A stretch of DNA of 64,000 nucleotides from Verrucomicrobiota bacterium (GTDB lineage Bacteria > Verrucomicrobiota > Verrucomicrobiia > Verrucomicrobiales > Verrucomicrobiaceae). This document shows positions 1-7,426 of the stretch, piece after piece. The notes below the pieces were generated by a model. The model did no database searches. It was not told where the DNA came from and worked only from the letters and a program-made list of their open reading frames with translations. The stretch is from the NCBI GenBank assembly GCA_017301975.1, contig JAFLEI010000021.1, positions 1 through 64,000 of the forward strand, in the 5' to 3' direction. Position 1 is the stretch's first letter. The number at the start of each line of letters is the position of its first letter. Made by a program: the position numbers and the translations under genes.

Positions 1-113
1 CGCGCTTCAAGCGTCTTTCAAGGGACTACGAGCGTCTGGCTTCGACTCTGACTGGCATGCACTGGCTGGCCTTCGCGACCCTCATGCTCTCTTCTCTATT
101 CGGCAAAAGTTAA
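1..113 (+). mobile_element. IS5-like transposase, C-terminal fragment (gene continues left of window)
   Basis: The frame starting at base 3 reads 36 residues to a TAA at 111. It contains RFKRLSRDYERL followed by a hydrophobic LAFATLML segment. This matches the C-terminal end of IS5-family DDE transposases, where the arginine/lysine-rich F-RL-RDYE stretch follows the last catalytic Glu. The catalytic residues lie outside the window. Just after the stop, AATAACAGGCTC could be the right terminal inverted repeat, because its reverse complement starts GAGCC as in several IS5 subgroups. The left end is not visible, so this cannot be confirmed. Confidence 0.75.
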
Positions 114-361
114 TAACAGGCTCTAAGTGTGAGCGTTTTCACACAAAGCATCAAGGGCTTGAGGCTCTGAAATACCACGAAGAGAAACTTGGCAAAACTT
201 ATCCAAGTTTAGCACAGCTTTTCTGTAAGCTATTTTCTTCAAAGGAAAACTCAAACGAAAAATTAGCATTATATGTGCAAATCGGAGCCAATGGGGATGA
301 GCGTAAGGAGTTTCGGACAACGTTCACGGTTAACCCTCAAGATAACGAGGACATACTGGAA

Positions 362-865
362 ATGGAATTTGCGAAGCAGCAAATATCATTCCTATTTCAT
401 TGTGCAGGTCTTCTTGCCTATGGCCGCAGTATGAGGTGTTTCCCGAAGCGTGAGTCTTCATCTCCTATTAACCAGGAACCTGACCGCGAGAACAACTCCC
501 GACACCCCTGCCCCGCATGCGGCAAAGAAATCGCCAAATCTGCGCGCACATGCCCTCATTGTGGGGAGAACATGCGGGGATTGCAAAAGCCGAACGGTTG
601 GCGACAGAAGTCCTGCTCGAACTGCGGGGCGGTAATGTCCCGCTTCGCGGAGAAATGCCAGCAGCACGACTGCGGCCACCCGAACACCTGGCTGAAGATG
701 CAGAGCTTTGTCGCCACGCTGGCGGTGCTGGGCACGGGCCTGTGGTCTTTCCTGCACTTCCAGCAGCATCTCATGGCAGGCATAGCCCTGCCGTTGATGG
801 CCACCGCGCTAGCGATCGGCTGGCGAGGCATCCTCTCCCTGCTGAAGTCGTTTTACGGTCATTGA
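362..865 (+). CDS. Double zinc-ribbon membrane protein
   Basis: The 167-residue product has two tandem treble-clef/zinc-ribbon motifs. The first has Cys50, 53, 64 and 67 (CPACGKEIAKSARTCPHCG). The second has Cys85, 88, 99 and 104. Two hydrophobic helices follow at about 115-132 and 138-158, so the ribbons are probably cytoplasmic on a small membrane anchor. I chose the ATG at 362 because GAGGA lies 10 nt upstream. The frame is open further upstream to a GTG at 275, and an ATG at 431 is also possible. It is the only confident plus-strand gene in the left-hand accessory region. Function is unknown; short zinc-ribbon membrane proteins of this kind are common and not diagnostic. Confidence 0.6.
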   Translation: MEFAKQQISFLFHCAGLLAYGRSMRCFPKRESSSPINQEPDRENNSRHPCPACGKEIAKSARTCPHCGENMRGLQKPNGWRQKSCSNCGAVMSRFAEKCQQHDCGHPNTWLKMQSFVATLAVLGTGLWSFLHFQQHLMAGIALPLMATALAIGWRGILSLLKSFYGH

Positions 866-1052
866 GCTGTCCCACAGACTTTACTCAAGCTGCGATTCGT
901 GTGTTTGTGAATGATCAGGCGGACCGCGTCTACCGATGTAATGCGCCGGTCTAACCATACCACACTTTTAAAAGTAAAGTATGAACCAGGTGTTGGCAGC
1001 TTTCCGGTCGTCTTTCGACAATTTAGTCGCTGATAGCTAACAAAAAGCCAAA

Positions 1053-1079
1053 CCCGCGCCGGCTACAAGCCGACGCGGG
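1053..1079 (-). terminator. Rho-independent terminator after the DUF932 gene
   Basis: Near-perfect 12-bp stem (CCCGCGCCGGCT paired with AGCCGACGCGGG, one mismatch) with a 3-nt loop. It starts 10 nt beyond the DUF932 stop and is followed on the minus strand by the T-rich tract TTTGGCTTTTTG. On the plus strand it is followed by ACTTTTC, so it may work in both directions. Confidence 0.75.
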
Positions 1080-1088
1080 ACTTTTCTC

Positions 1089-1865
1089 TCATGCCGAGAG
1101 TCCAACATGGGTATCGAGCAGACCATGCAAGGCCTCAGTGCGTTTCGGAAGTTCAGCGAGATTGCCGTCCTTCAGCGATTCAGTGAACGCGTTGAACAAG
1201 CTCCATACGTTCCGTCCTTCAAAGGCATCATGACGAGGCTCGCGCCACTCATGCAGCACGGGTGGGATGAGACGGTTGCTGCATACGCCGACATCCGTGG
1301 CGCGGATGACCAGATCATGAGCTTCGATGTCGGTAATCTCTGCCCCCTTGTATGCTGCAATGCGTTTATCCTGATCATGCCATTTGGCGAGCAGGAGTCC
1401 GATGGAGCGGCTCACCAGTTGTGGCAGATCGCGCACGATAAACCGAGTGTGTTTGCGCGCGAACTTGATCTCGCCGGAGAACGATAAGTTGTCACAAATG
1501 AAGACGCTGGCCCCGGCGACGATGCCGGCGGGGAACGTCTTGTCGTGGCTGTTACGCAGCCCAAGCACCCAGCAGTAGTCGTCGCTGGAATTCTGTGCGT
1601 GGACTTCCATGAGACCGAAGTAGCGCTGGCCTTCGTGGGACAGCGAATGGGCCTGCGTACCGATGCGCAGATTGGTGGTGGCCAGTGTGCGCTGGACGGT
1701 GGTGATGAGCTGATGGTGGGGAATGGGACACCAGCTGTCGGTGGAGCGTGGTGTTTTGATTTCGCGGACTTGCTCAAGGTCAACGTTTTGAGCGCCGCAG
1801 TGGAGGATGAGGTTGGGAGTTCTGCAGGTGGTGATAACGGCTTGGGGATCGAGATTTGCAATCAT
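1089..1865 (-). CDS. DUF932 phage/plasmid-like protein
   Basis: The 258-residue product resembles DUF932 (phage/plasmid-like TIGR03299) proteins. The recognisable core is residues 95-160, with LGLRNSHDKTFPAGIVAGA followed by VFICDNLSFSGEIKFARKHT. Family members are common on plasmids, phages and integrated elements; their biochemical role is not settled. The ATG at 1865 has no Shine-Dalgarno sequence but is preceded by a C/A-rich leader (CCCCACACCCAAACACCACC) that recurs before other genes here. A strong terminator lies just downstream. Its presence next to clamp, ligase and nuclease genes supports a mobile or replicative origin for the region. Confidence 0.75.
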   Translation of the reverse strand: MIANLDPQAVITTCRTPNLILHCGAQNVDLEQVREIKTPRSTDSWCPIPHHQLITTVQRTLATTNLRIGTQAHSLSHEGQRYFGLMEVHAQNSSDDYCWVLGLRNSHDKTFPAGIVAGASVFICDNLSFSGEIKFARKHTRFIVRDLPQLVSRSIGLLLAKWHDQDKRIAAYKGAEITDIEAHDLVIRATDVGVCSNRLIPPVLHEWREPRHDAFEGRNVWSLFNAFTESLKDGNLAELPKRTEALHGLLDTHVGLSA

Positions 1866-2088
1866 GGTGGTGTTTGGGTGTGGGGTTGAAAGCGTCAGGA
1901 AAAAAGACGCTCGATTCTTTGAATGACAGGAACTGCGAGCAACCGGGCCGCAAGCTCACCAGAGCTGGTCCAGTAGCGATCACCTGCCACATCCGCCACT
2001 CGACCTTGATGGTGCCAAGCGGTGTGATGATGATGGCTCGCTTGAGTCGCTCGTGTCTGTCGAAGACAATGGACGATATGCGTTTCAT
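1780..2088 (-). CDS. Possible small protein, uncertain
   Basis: A 102-codon frame fills the gap between the clamp-like gene and the DUF932 gene. Its first 60 residues look protein-like (KRAIIITPLGTIKVEWRMW). The C-terminal 30 residues are His/Pro/Ser/Arg-rich and overlap the DUF932 start by 86 bp out of frame, which reads like a shadow. There is no recognisable family. A hairpin sits 10 nt upstream of the start, so it would need its own promoter or read-through. It may be a truncated gene. Confidence 0.25.
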   Translation of the reverse strand: MKRISSIVFDRHERLKRAIIITPLGTIKVEWRMWQVIATGPALVSLRPGCSQFLSFKESSVFFPDAFNPTPKHHHDCKSRSPSRYHHLQNSQPHPPLRRSKR

Positions 2089-2097
2089 GAAACGACA

Positions 2098-2133
2098 AGA
2101 GCCAGGCGCACCGATGAAGGCACGTCTGGCTCT
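2098..2133 (-). terminator. Hairpin after the clamp-like gene
   Basis: Inverted repeat AGAGCCAG...CTGGCTCT, 18 nt beyond the stop of the clamp-like gene. On the minus strand it is followed by TGTCGTTTC. It has the same AGAGCC/GGCTCT ends as the hairpin at 4756-4787. Confidence 0.55.
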
Positions 2134-2151
2134 TTGGGGTTTACAGTGGGG

Positions 2152-3579
2152 TCAGATCTTCAGGCCTTGGATGGATCTGAGCGTGGAACGGACAGACTGC
2201 ATTTCGCGGGCACTGGTCTTCTGGTCACGGTTGATGGCCTTCAGCTTCAAGGAAAGGTCGCGCAGCAGGCTGAAGCCTTCGTTGAGCTTGTCTCGGATGA
2301 GCAAGGTCATGTCGATGGCTTCTTCCGTCGGGCTTTTGGGTTCGTTGGCTGCAGTTCCTTCGGAGGTAGGGTTCGTGATCATGGGGTGAGGTGGTGGTGG
2401 TGGTCCTGGCGGAAGAACAGGCCGTGGTGGAGGCATGCTCACCGGAGCGGGTTGTGGGTTTGCTGATGTCTGGGTGTTGGCTCCATCAGGTCGAAGAGGC
2501 AGCACGATCATCTGCCTGCCCTTGCTGTGAAAACGCAGCGGGGCGATTTGATCAATGATGCTGATGGTGCTGAGACCGTAATCGAGGGCCTTGATGAGGA
2601 AGCGTCGGGGCAGGAAGATCAGTACTTCCGGGCCCTCCACTTTGGCATCGAGCACAGGGACTCGCGTCCAAGGCTCGTTGCTGTTGTCTTTGCCGAGGAG
2701 CAGGAACTGCCCCTGTTTGCATTCCAAACCGATGGTCTGGTATTTCTCCGCATCATGACAAGGCATGCGCTGGATCAGCTTGATGAGCGTGTCCAGTTTA
2801 GCCGGGTCGAGGGTGATGTGGGTCTTGGCGTCGTCTGGGTTCGGGATGGTTTGCCGCCAGTTGGGATAGTTCCCGTCGATCTGCTTGCTGATGAACCTCC
2901 AACGTCGGCTGGAGAGCTGCACCGCTTTGTCATCGATCTTCATCTGCCACTCCCCATCCGCATTGAACTCCTTCCACCCCAGGAACTTGTGATTCGGGAT
3001 GATGACGGAGTTCTGGAGCGGCAGCGTGAATGAATTCGCGCTGTAGAGATGCCTGCCATCCGTGCCCACAATGTAGTTGGCCTTGGGATTGCTGGTGTCG
3101 ATGAAGGTGCCGTTGAGCACGTAACGGGCGGCGTCAACGCTGGCGCATTCCATGGCTTCGTGGATGGACCGGCGAAGATCTGGCGGCAGCGCGATAGCCT
3201 CCGTTTTAATGCGGGGAGTGACGGGAAACTCCTCAATCGGTAAGTGCTTGACCTTTTGTTCACCAAGGCTGTCAGCCAGGGCGAACTTGATGCAACCGGG
3301 TTCGATATGAATGCGCTCGTCTTTCCCGCAGTTTTTGGTGACTTGTACAAGCTGGTCATACGGGATGAGGGCAGCCATGGGAGGACCTTCGGCGGGATGT
3401 TCGAGGCGCATGGTGACAAAGCGATCCAGATCGGTGCCCGTGAGAGCAATCCAACCTTCAGCAGTGCGTTCGACTTTGACATGATGCAGGACAGGTAGAG
3501 TGGCTCGTGGGTTGATCACTTTGCCCAGCCCTGCCAGAGCGGGTTTCAATTCCGCAATGGGGAGTGTGATGGGGTTCAT
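2152..3579 (-). CDS. DnaN-like sliding clamp with proline-rich C-terminal extension
   Basis: A 475-residue homologue of the DNA polymerase III beta clamp. Recognisable beta-clamp features are LPVLHHVKVE and LTGTDLDRFV near residues 28-55, GTDGRHLYSANS near 172-183 (canonical ATDGHRL), and IVLPLRP at 358-364, which corresponds to the canonical C terminus (VMPMRL in E. coli). About 110 residues follow that ordinary clamps lack: a Pro-rich linker (about 373-402) and a charged helical tail (about 417-475). The ATG at 3579 is preferred over an in-frame ATG at 3618, because homology begins at MNPITLPIAEL. It lies in a minus-strand accessory cluster with a ligase and a nuclease, so it is probably an element-encoded clamp paralogue and not the housekeeping dnaN. 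It could recruit element proteins to DNA; that is inference. Confidence 0.8.
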   Translation of the reverse strand: MNPITLPIAELKPALAGLGKVINPRATLPVLHHVKVERTAEGWIALTGTDLDRFVTMRLEHPAEGPPMAALIPYDQLVQVTKNCGKDERIHIEPGCIKFALADSLGEQKVKHLPIEEFPVTPRIKTEAIALPPDLRRSIHEAMECASVDAARYVLNGTFIDTSNPKANYIVGTDGRHLYSANSFTLPLQNSVIIPNHKFLGWKEFNADGEWQMKIDDKAVQLSSRRWRFISKQIDGNYPNWRQTIPNPDDAKTHITLDPAKLDTLIKLIQRMPCHDAEKYQTIGLECKQGQFLLLGKDNSNEPWTRVPVLDAKVEGPEVLIFLPRRFLIKALDYGLSTISIIDQIAPLRFHSKGRQMIVLPLRPDGANTQTSANPQPAPVSMPPPRPVLPPGPPPPPHPMITNPTSEGTAANEPKSPTEEAIDMTLLIRDKLNEGFSLLRDLSLKLKAINRDQKTSAREMQSVRSTLRSIQGLKI

Positions 3580-3657
3580 TGTGTTTGTGGTGGGTTGTAC
3601 GCCAAAAAGCCCTTGCACCGGAGTACAGCGCGTGGGCTTCGAGCGTGGTTGGGTTGG

Positions 3658-4728
3658 CTAGGCGGCTGCTTGTGTAACCTCGGTTTTGTACTTGAGTTGG
3701 GCCGTGATGCATTCAGCCGCACGAATGTCCGCACGAGCGCCCAGGTAAACCGGCTGGTAGATGCTGCCGGATTCCTTGAATGCGTACAGATAGCGGCACT
3801 CCACCACGGTTCCCGGCTCAGGAATCTCGTGGTTGGGTGGAATGGTGACATTGCCCGCAGGACGTACTTTTTCGCCCTCGAACAAGATCAACGAAACACT
3901 CCGCTTATCGTTCACCTTGGTGACGATGAACGATGCGGTTTCATGGAACTTGTACTTGAGCTGACTACCACCGCTGTTGGGGCGGCCGGGGGTGTACGGC
4001 GCGTCCTTGTGTTTGAACACAACGCCTTCCTTCCCTTCGTTTTTGAACTGCTGGAACCATCCGGCCGATTGAGGTGGGAAGAACACCCGCACCTCCCGGA
4101 TATGAGGATGATCGAATGCGTTGAGCATGTCGCGCATCCGCAGGTAGCGCACCGAGAATGCCAGATGACGCATGTCCTCCGGGCCGATGGTGAGCAGGTC
4201 GAAGGCATGGAAGGTGTCTCCGACCGCTTCACCATCGAGAACGAAGTTGCGCGGATATTTGGCGGCACTGCGGACGATAGGTTCAGGAACAGCGGTGGGG
4301 AATCCCAGGCGGTTGATGCCGGTGATTTGATCGCCTTCCTTTTTGATGAGCAGGCGGCGCCCATCGAGCTTCTCCTGCATCCAATAGTCGGAGTTCAACA
4401 GGAACTGGTCGAACTGCTGTTCGTTGATGGGATTGAGAAGCTGGCACTGGATGCCGCTGTGCTGGCCGGGAGAGTCCGGCGGTGTGGTGATGGCCGCGTC
4501 GGTTCCGGGCATATAGCCCTTGGCCATCTTTTCACGAACGAGCCTGTCGTAGATGTCTTTGGCGATGGGGTAATCGACCGGAGTTGGTGTTTTGCTGCCA
4601 GTGCAGAGCGTGGAGCCGCGCCGGCCATAGGCGAAGTCTACGAGATACCCGGCATCCCTGGGGAGGATGCTGGCCTGATACACTTTGTCGGAGGGACCAG
4701 AGCGAAAGTACAGGGTGATGGTTTCCAT
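3658..4728 (-). CDS. ATP-dependent DNA ligase with N-terminal WGR-like domain
   Basis: 356 residues. Residues 1-73 resemble a WGR domain (FAYGRRGS at 32-39, AKGYM at 69-73). Residues 95-270 form a nucleotidyltransferase core: motif I EKLDGRR with nucleophile Lys120, motif III FVLDGEAVG at 162-170, motif IV KEGVVFKHK at 233-241, and motif V LKYKF at 257-261. An OB-fold-like C terminus follows. This is the ATP-dependent type, not the NAD-dependent LigA type, and would seal nicks via an enzyme-AMP intermediate. The ATG at 4728 has AAGGA 8-9 nt upstream; the open frame continues upstream but only as antisense of other genes. A single-turnover bacterial or phage repair/replication ligase is the likely role. 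The WGR domain may bind DNA ends, as proposed for other WGR proteins. Confidence 0.85.
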   Translation of the reverse strand: METITLYFRSGPSDKVYQASILPRDAGYLVDFAYGRRGSTLCTGSKTPTPVDYPIAKDIYDRLVREKMAKGYMPGTDAAITTPPDSPGQHSGIQCQLLNPINEQQFDQFLLNSDYWMQEKLDGRRLLIKKEGDQITGINRLGFPTAVPEPIVRSAAKYPRNFVLDGEAVGDTFHAFDLLTIGPEDMRHLAFSVRYLRMRDMLNAFDHPHIREVRVFFPPQSAGWFQQFKNEGKEGVVFKHKDAPYTPGRPNSGGSQLKYKFHETASFIVTKVNDKRSVSLILFEGEKVRPAGNVTIPPNHEIPEPGTVVECRYLYAFKESGSIYQPVYLGARADIRAAECITAQLKYKTEVTQAAA

Positions 4729-4755
4729 GAGTTGTTTTCCTTTCTTGGAATGAAA

Positions 4756-4787
4756 AGAGCCGGACGATCCTGCGATCATCCGGCTCT
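4756..4787 (-). terminator. Rho-independent terminator
   Basis: A 14-bp stem with one internal mismatch (AGAGCCGGACGATC paired with GATCATCCGGCTCT), loop CTGC, followed on the minus strand by TTTTCATTCC. It lies between the stop of the membrane-protein gene (4817) and the ligase start (4728). Confidence 0.75.
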
Positions 4788-4816
4788 CGGTTTTGTGTGG
4801 GTGGGTCTGTGCCGCG

Positions 4817-5326
4817 TCAGTAATTGTACTGATCACGGCGTTGGTGCTGCTGGCGCATACGCATCGTGAGAATCGATTTCCCGATGGAAATAAGCCCACA
4901 GATGAGGCCGATAACCAGCATGGCCGAGAGCGGGACGAGCACCATGTTGGAGGTGGTCCGCGTGATGAGGTCAATCCAGACGTTGAACTGCTGCAAAGCC
5001 AGCGTGACCAGCGGTGCCACCAGGACGGCGGGCACTGCAAGTCCGATAGCGAGGCGCAGGTTGAACTTGAACCACTCCCGCAGGATGCCCTGCGGGGAGA
5101 TCCAGTATTCAAACCGGCGGCAGGTGAAGCTGACGACCTCCGCCGAACGCTCAATGGCGCTCAGGTTTGGCAGGTCGTGGTCCACTACCGGTTCGATAAG
5201 CGGTTCAGGCTGCCATCGTCGGATGACGATCTGGTGGACCTGCTTCGCCCATGTGGTGGCGGGCACCGTTGGGAGCTGGCGGGGTGGTGGTGGGGACTGT
5301 TCGTCCCATTCGGGTTGTTCCATCAT
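4817..5326 (-). CDS. Small two-helix membrane protein, unknown function
   Basis: 169 residues with a soluble, Pro-rich N-terminal 85 residues, then two hydrophobic segments (about 91-113 and 128-150) and a short basic tail rich in Arg and Gln. No family recognised. Two adjacent ATGs (5326, 5323) are possible starts. The first 121 bp overlap the preceding gene out of frame, a longer overlap than usual, so the true start could lie further in. It pairs with the upstream small membrane protein; both may belong to a membrane-associated function of the element. Confidence 0.5.
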   Translation of the reverse strand: MMEQPEWDEQSPPPPRQLPTVPATTWAKQVHQIVIRRWQPEPLIEPVVDHDLPNLSAIERSAEVVSFTCRRFEYWISPQGILREWFKFNLRLAIGLAVPAVLVAPLVTLALQQFNVWIDLITRTTSNMVLVPLSAMLVIGLICGLISIGKSILTMRMRQQHQRRDQYNY

Positions 5327-5588
5327 AATGTTGACGTGTTTTGGCCCCAAGGGCGGTTCCGATGACAAACAACAGCAGGGCGCCGAACGCGAGACTGCCG
5401 GTGGCAATCTTCCAGCGGTCGGCGATGACGTGCTGTTCCGACATTTGCTCTTCGAGTTTGGAGATCTTCGAGCGGTATTCCGGACCGAGGTCCGGCGGTG
5501 GGGGCGGTGGATCATCGAAGAACCAGCCTGCGTGTGTGTTCGGCGTGAACAGCATCAGCAGGCCCGCGATGAGGATGAGATGTTTCAT
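5205..5588 (-). CDS. Small secreted/membrane protein with signal peptide
   Basis: 127 residues. Residues 1-20 form a signal peptide (MKHLILIAGLLMLF, cleavage probably after THA). A Pro-run (DDPPPPPPD) and a short charged helix (about 37-60) follow, then a second hydrophobic helix (about 62-81). The architecture suggests a periplasmic helix anchored by one membrane segment. The last 40 residues are low complexity and overlap the next gene in another frame. The ATG at 5588 is preceded by the C/A-rich leader CCATCCCCACACCCACC seen before other genes here. Function unknown. Confidence 0.5.
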   Translation of the reverse strand: MKHLILIAGLLMLFTPNTHAGWFFDDPPPPPPDLGPEYRSKISKLEEQMSEQHVIADRWKIATGSLAFGALLLFVIGTALGAKTRQHYDGTTRMGRTVPTTTPPAPNGARHHMGEAGPPDRHPTMAA

Positions 5589-5660
5589 GGTGGGTGTGGG
5601 GATGGGCCGCAGGTCGGCACTCGTGATGAGCGCCGACCTGCAGCAAGGTTTAATGCCACT

Positions 5661-6013
5661 GGCGGCACTATGCCGGGTGGAGGGTCCAAACAGACGAGGT
5701 TTGGATGTTTTCACCCGGCATAGTCTTCATGCTTTGTCCTCACCTCCAGGTGGTGGAAAGGACGAAACAAAATGAATGTATTCTTTGATGACAGACGAAC
5801 ATTCGAACGAATGCCTGAAGGCGTGCTGGGGCAGTATGTGCCCCAGTATCGTGCCCTTGAAAGCAGAGGACTCACTGTTGGCCTTCCTCAGAAGCCTGTG
5901 AACCCTGAAAGAACTATGCCGGGTGATGGCTCGCGAATCTGGCGTGCTGAGTGGCACGCTGGAGTTTGAAGCCTCTTCACCCGGCATAGTTTGCCACCCG
6001 GCATAGTGCCGCC
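5661..6013. repeat. Structured repeat block with 19-bp terminal inverted repeats and five copies of a 13-bp motif
   Basis: The motif ACTATGCCGGGTG occurs at 5667-5679 and 5913-5925, and its reverse complement at 5712-5724, 5978-5990 and 5995-6007. The outer copies extend to a perfect 19-bp inverted repeat (GGCGGCACTATGCCGGGTG at 5661-5679 against 5995-6013). The two inner pairs form 13-bp stems that each enclose a different secondary hairpin: TCCAAAC/GTTTGGA near 5685-5706, and GCGTGC/GCACGC near 5942-5959. A separate perfect hairpin (CTGGGGCA/TGCCCCAG) lies at 5826-5846. The block fills most of the 432-bp gap between the nuclease gene and the small membrane protein gene. It could be a MITE-like element, an operator array, an iteron-like origin or nested terminators. 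Confidence 0.7.
5772..5969 (+). CDS. Possible 65-residue ORF inside the repeat block, uncertain
   Basis: An ATG at 5772 is preceded by AAAGGA with 9-nt spacing, a good Shine-Dalgarno sequence in a region otherwise poor in them. The frame runs 65 codons through one copy of the 13-bp repeat. The product is charged, has no membrane segment and matches nothing I recognise. It runs opposite to all its neighbours. It may be a cargo micro-ORF of the repeat block or chance. Confidence 0.2.
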   Translation: MNVFFDDRRTFERMPEGVLGQYVPQYRALESRGLTVGLPQKPVNPERTMPGDGSRIWRAEWHAGV

Positions 6014-6037
6014 TATGGAGTTAACTCCATAGGCGGC
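6008..6037. repeat. Perfect 30-bp palindrome
   Basis: GCCGCCTATGGAGTT is followed at once by its exact reverse complement, with no loop. It abuts the last copy of the 13-bp repeat. It contains the last five codons and the TAA stop of the nuclease gene, which falls exactly at the centre. As DNA it could be a dyad binding site or cruciform; as RNA it could act as a terminator-like hairpin for the nuclease transcript. Confidence 0.8.
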
Positions 6038-6833
6038 ATTCGTTGAAGAACTCGCAGCTTGAGCAGTGCATCCCAGGCGAAGGGATGAAGTCACGACGTT
6101 GCAAGCCTTCGAGGTAGGCTTCCATTTGTCGGAACAGCCTGGTCTGCTGCGGTGGGCTCATGGGTGGCAGCGTAGTGATGACCACCTTGGGGTTCTTGAG
6201 TTTGACCAGGTGATGCAGCTGCATGCCTGCTTCCTGCGCGCCGGTGTTGTGCCGGTACAGGATAGCGTAGCTGCTGGTCTGGATCTCAGTGCTGTGTGCG
6301 ACCTTGTCCGCGTTGGGGGTCGTGGCGCTGGTCTTGTAGTCGATGATCTGGTGTTGTTGCACCAGGTCGAGAATGCCGATGAGACGAGGCAGCCCGTGTT
6401 GTTGCAGATCGGCATCCACCGGGACTTCCACGGCGTCAGGTCTGATCTCAGCAGGGACATGACTTTCGCGCAGGTAGGTGTCGAGCAGACGCCAGCCTGT
6501 GGTTTTGTCGGCCTCTTCCTCCCCGGGTTCCCATTCCACCGATCCCTCGGTGTTGTCCGCCCAAGCTGTTTGGTAGGTCTCATGGACCACCTTGAGCGAG
6601 AGAGGCTGCTGCACCCAGCGTGCCTTGTTCCAGGCCTTCAACACGGCGTGAACCGCATTGCCGAGATGGAGCGAGGCTGTCTTGGGTTTCTTGAGTCTGA
6701 GCACATAGCGGAAGTAGAACTTCAGCCGGCATTGCAGGAACAGCGACAGCCGTGAAGCTGACACTGTTGCCTGCAATGCGGTGATGATGTCCTGTTCGCT
6801 GCGCTCTGGTAGTGAGGCAGCGGGCGTGTTCAT
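6021..6833 (-). CDS. PD-(D/E)XK nuclease, AddB/Cas4-like with Fe-S cysteines
   Basis: 270 residues of the RecB-like PD-(D/E)XK superfamily (PF12705 type). Visible motifs are GNAVH (His62), the active-site acidic residue in GILDLV (Asp156), IIDYKTSA (Asp165, Lys167), and the Gln/Tyr helix around TEIQTSSYA (183-190). One N-terminal cysteine (Cys35 in FLQCRLKFYF) plus three near the C terminus (Cys257, 260, 266) match the 4Fe-4S arrangement of AddB, Cas4 and Dna2. A single-domain 5'-3' type DNA exonuclease is likely. Its ATG overlaps the upstream gene's stop by 4 bp, indicating translational coupling. No cas1, cas2 or CRISPR array is present, so a Cas4 role is unlikely. Confidence 0.8.
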   Translation of the reverse strand: MNTPAASLPERSEQDIITALQATVSASRLSLFLQCRLKFYFRYVLRLKKPKTASLHLGNAVHAVLKAWNKARWVQQPLSLKVVHETYQTAWADNTEGSVEWEPGEEEADKTTGWRLLDTYLRESHVPAEIRPDAVEVPVDADLQQHGLPRLIGILDLVQQHQIIDYKTSATTPNADKVAHSTEIQTSSYAILYRHNTGAQEAGMQLHHLVKLKNPKVVITTLPPMSPPQQTRLFRQMEAYLEGLQRRDFIPSPGMHCSSCEFFNECRLWS

Positions 6834-7354
6834 GCGGCTTGGGCGGTGGGTTGTTGCTGCCAGCGGGTCTGGCGTGGCGCGGGTTTGCCGGCTTTGACGA
6901 GCAGGTCCTCAATCAACTGAGAGGCCTGCATCTTGTTGAGCTGCTTGACGCCGATGCCGAAGAGCTGCTGGGACAGATCCTCCGCCACCTGTTTGGTGAT
7001 GCTGGCGTTCTCGTTGACGATGCGCAGAATGAACCCGCGCTGACCGTCGGTGCAGTTCCAGCGATCCGTGACGGGCGGTGGAGCGGAACGATTGTTGCCG
7101 TTAACCGGGTAGGTGCGTCCATTGGTCTGTGACGCTGCCTGCCCGTTGGTGTTGGTATTGGCCGTCGGGACGTAACCGGGGTGTTGGATTTCCTGATCGA
7201 CGGAGTGCTGCAGCAGTTGGTAAAGCTTCTGCACTTCGGCTTCGACCTGGGTGATGTCACTGAGTTCGACTTCAACGGAGGCGCTGAAGCTGTGGCTGCT
7301 GTAGTGGGGCAGTCCGAGTTTTTTGCTGTAGTTGGCGCTGAGTTTGATGGCCAT
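6830..7354 (-). CDS. Unknown protein coupled to the PD-(D/E)XK nuclease
   Basis: 174 residues. The N terminus (1-60) begins MAIKLSANYSKKLGLPHYSS and contains VEVELSDITQVEAEVQKLYQ, then an Asn/Thr/Pro-rich linker (about 75-105) and a helical C-terminal domain with residues such as GIGVKQLNKMQASQLIEDLL. The C-terminal part resembles short helical domains found in helicase or single-strand-binding accessory proteins, but I do not recognise a family. The ATG at 7354 has AGGAG 11 nt upstream. The stop overlaps the nuclease ATG by 4 bp, so the two probably act together, perhaps with this protein binding DNA ends or single strands. Confidence 0.6.
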   Translation of the reverse strand: MAIKLSANYSKKLGLPHYSSHSFSASVEVELSDITQVEAEVQKLYQLLQHSVDQEIQHPGYVPTANTNTNGQAASQTNGRTYPVNGNNRSAPPPVTDRWNCTDGQRGFILRIVNENASITKQVAEDLSQQLFGIGVKQLNKMQASQLIEDLLVKAGKPAPRQTRWQQQPTAQAA

Positions 7355-7426
7355 GGTGGTGTGTCTCCTGATGTGGGGTGGGTGTGCTTGGTGGATGAAG
7401 AAGCCGCCACATGGCCCGACAACAAA

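Noticed and set aside
1107..2466. Long plus-strand open frames over the DUF932 and clamp genes
   Set aside because: They are antisense shadows; their products lack domain logic while the minus-strand frames match known families.
5667..5724. Integron attC site
   Set aside because: The inner stem TCCAAAC/GTTTGGA does not match the RYYYAAC/GTTRRRY core in the required order, and no integron integrase or cassette array is present.
6021..6833. Cas4 of a CRISPR system
   Set aside because: The cysteine pattern fits, but there is no cas1, cas2 or repeat-spacer array in the window, and the AddB/Dna2 nuclease families share the same pattern.
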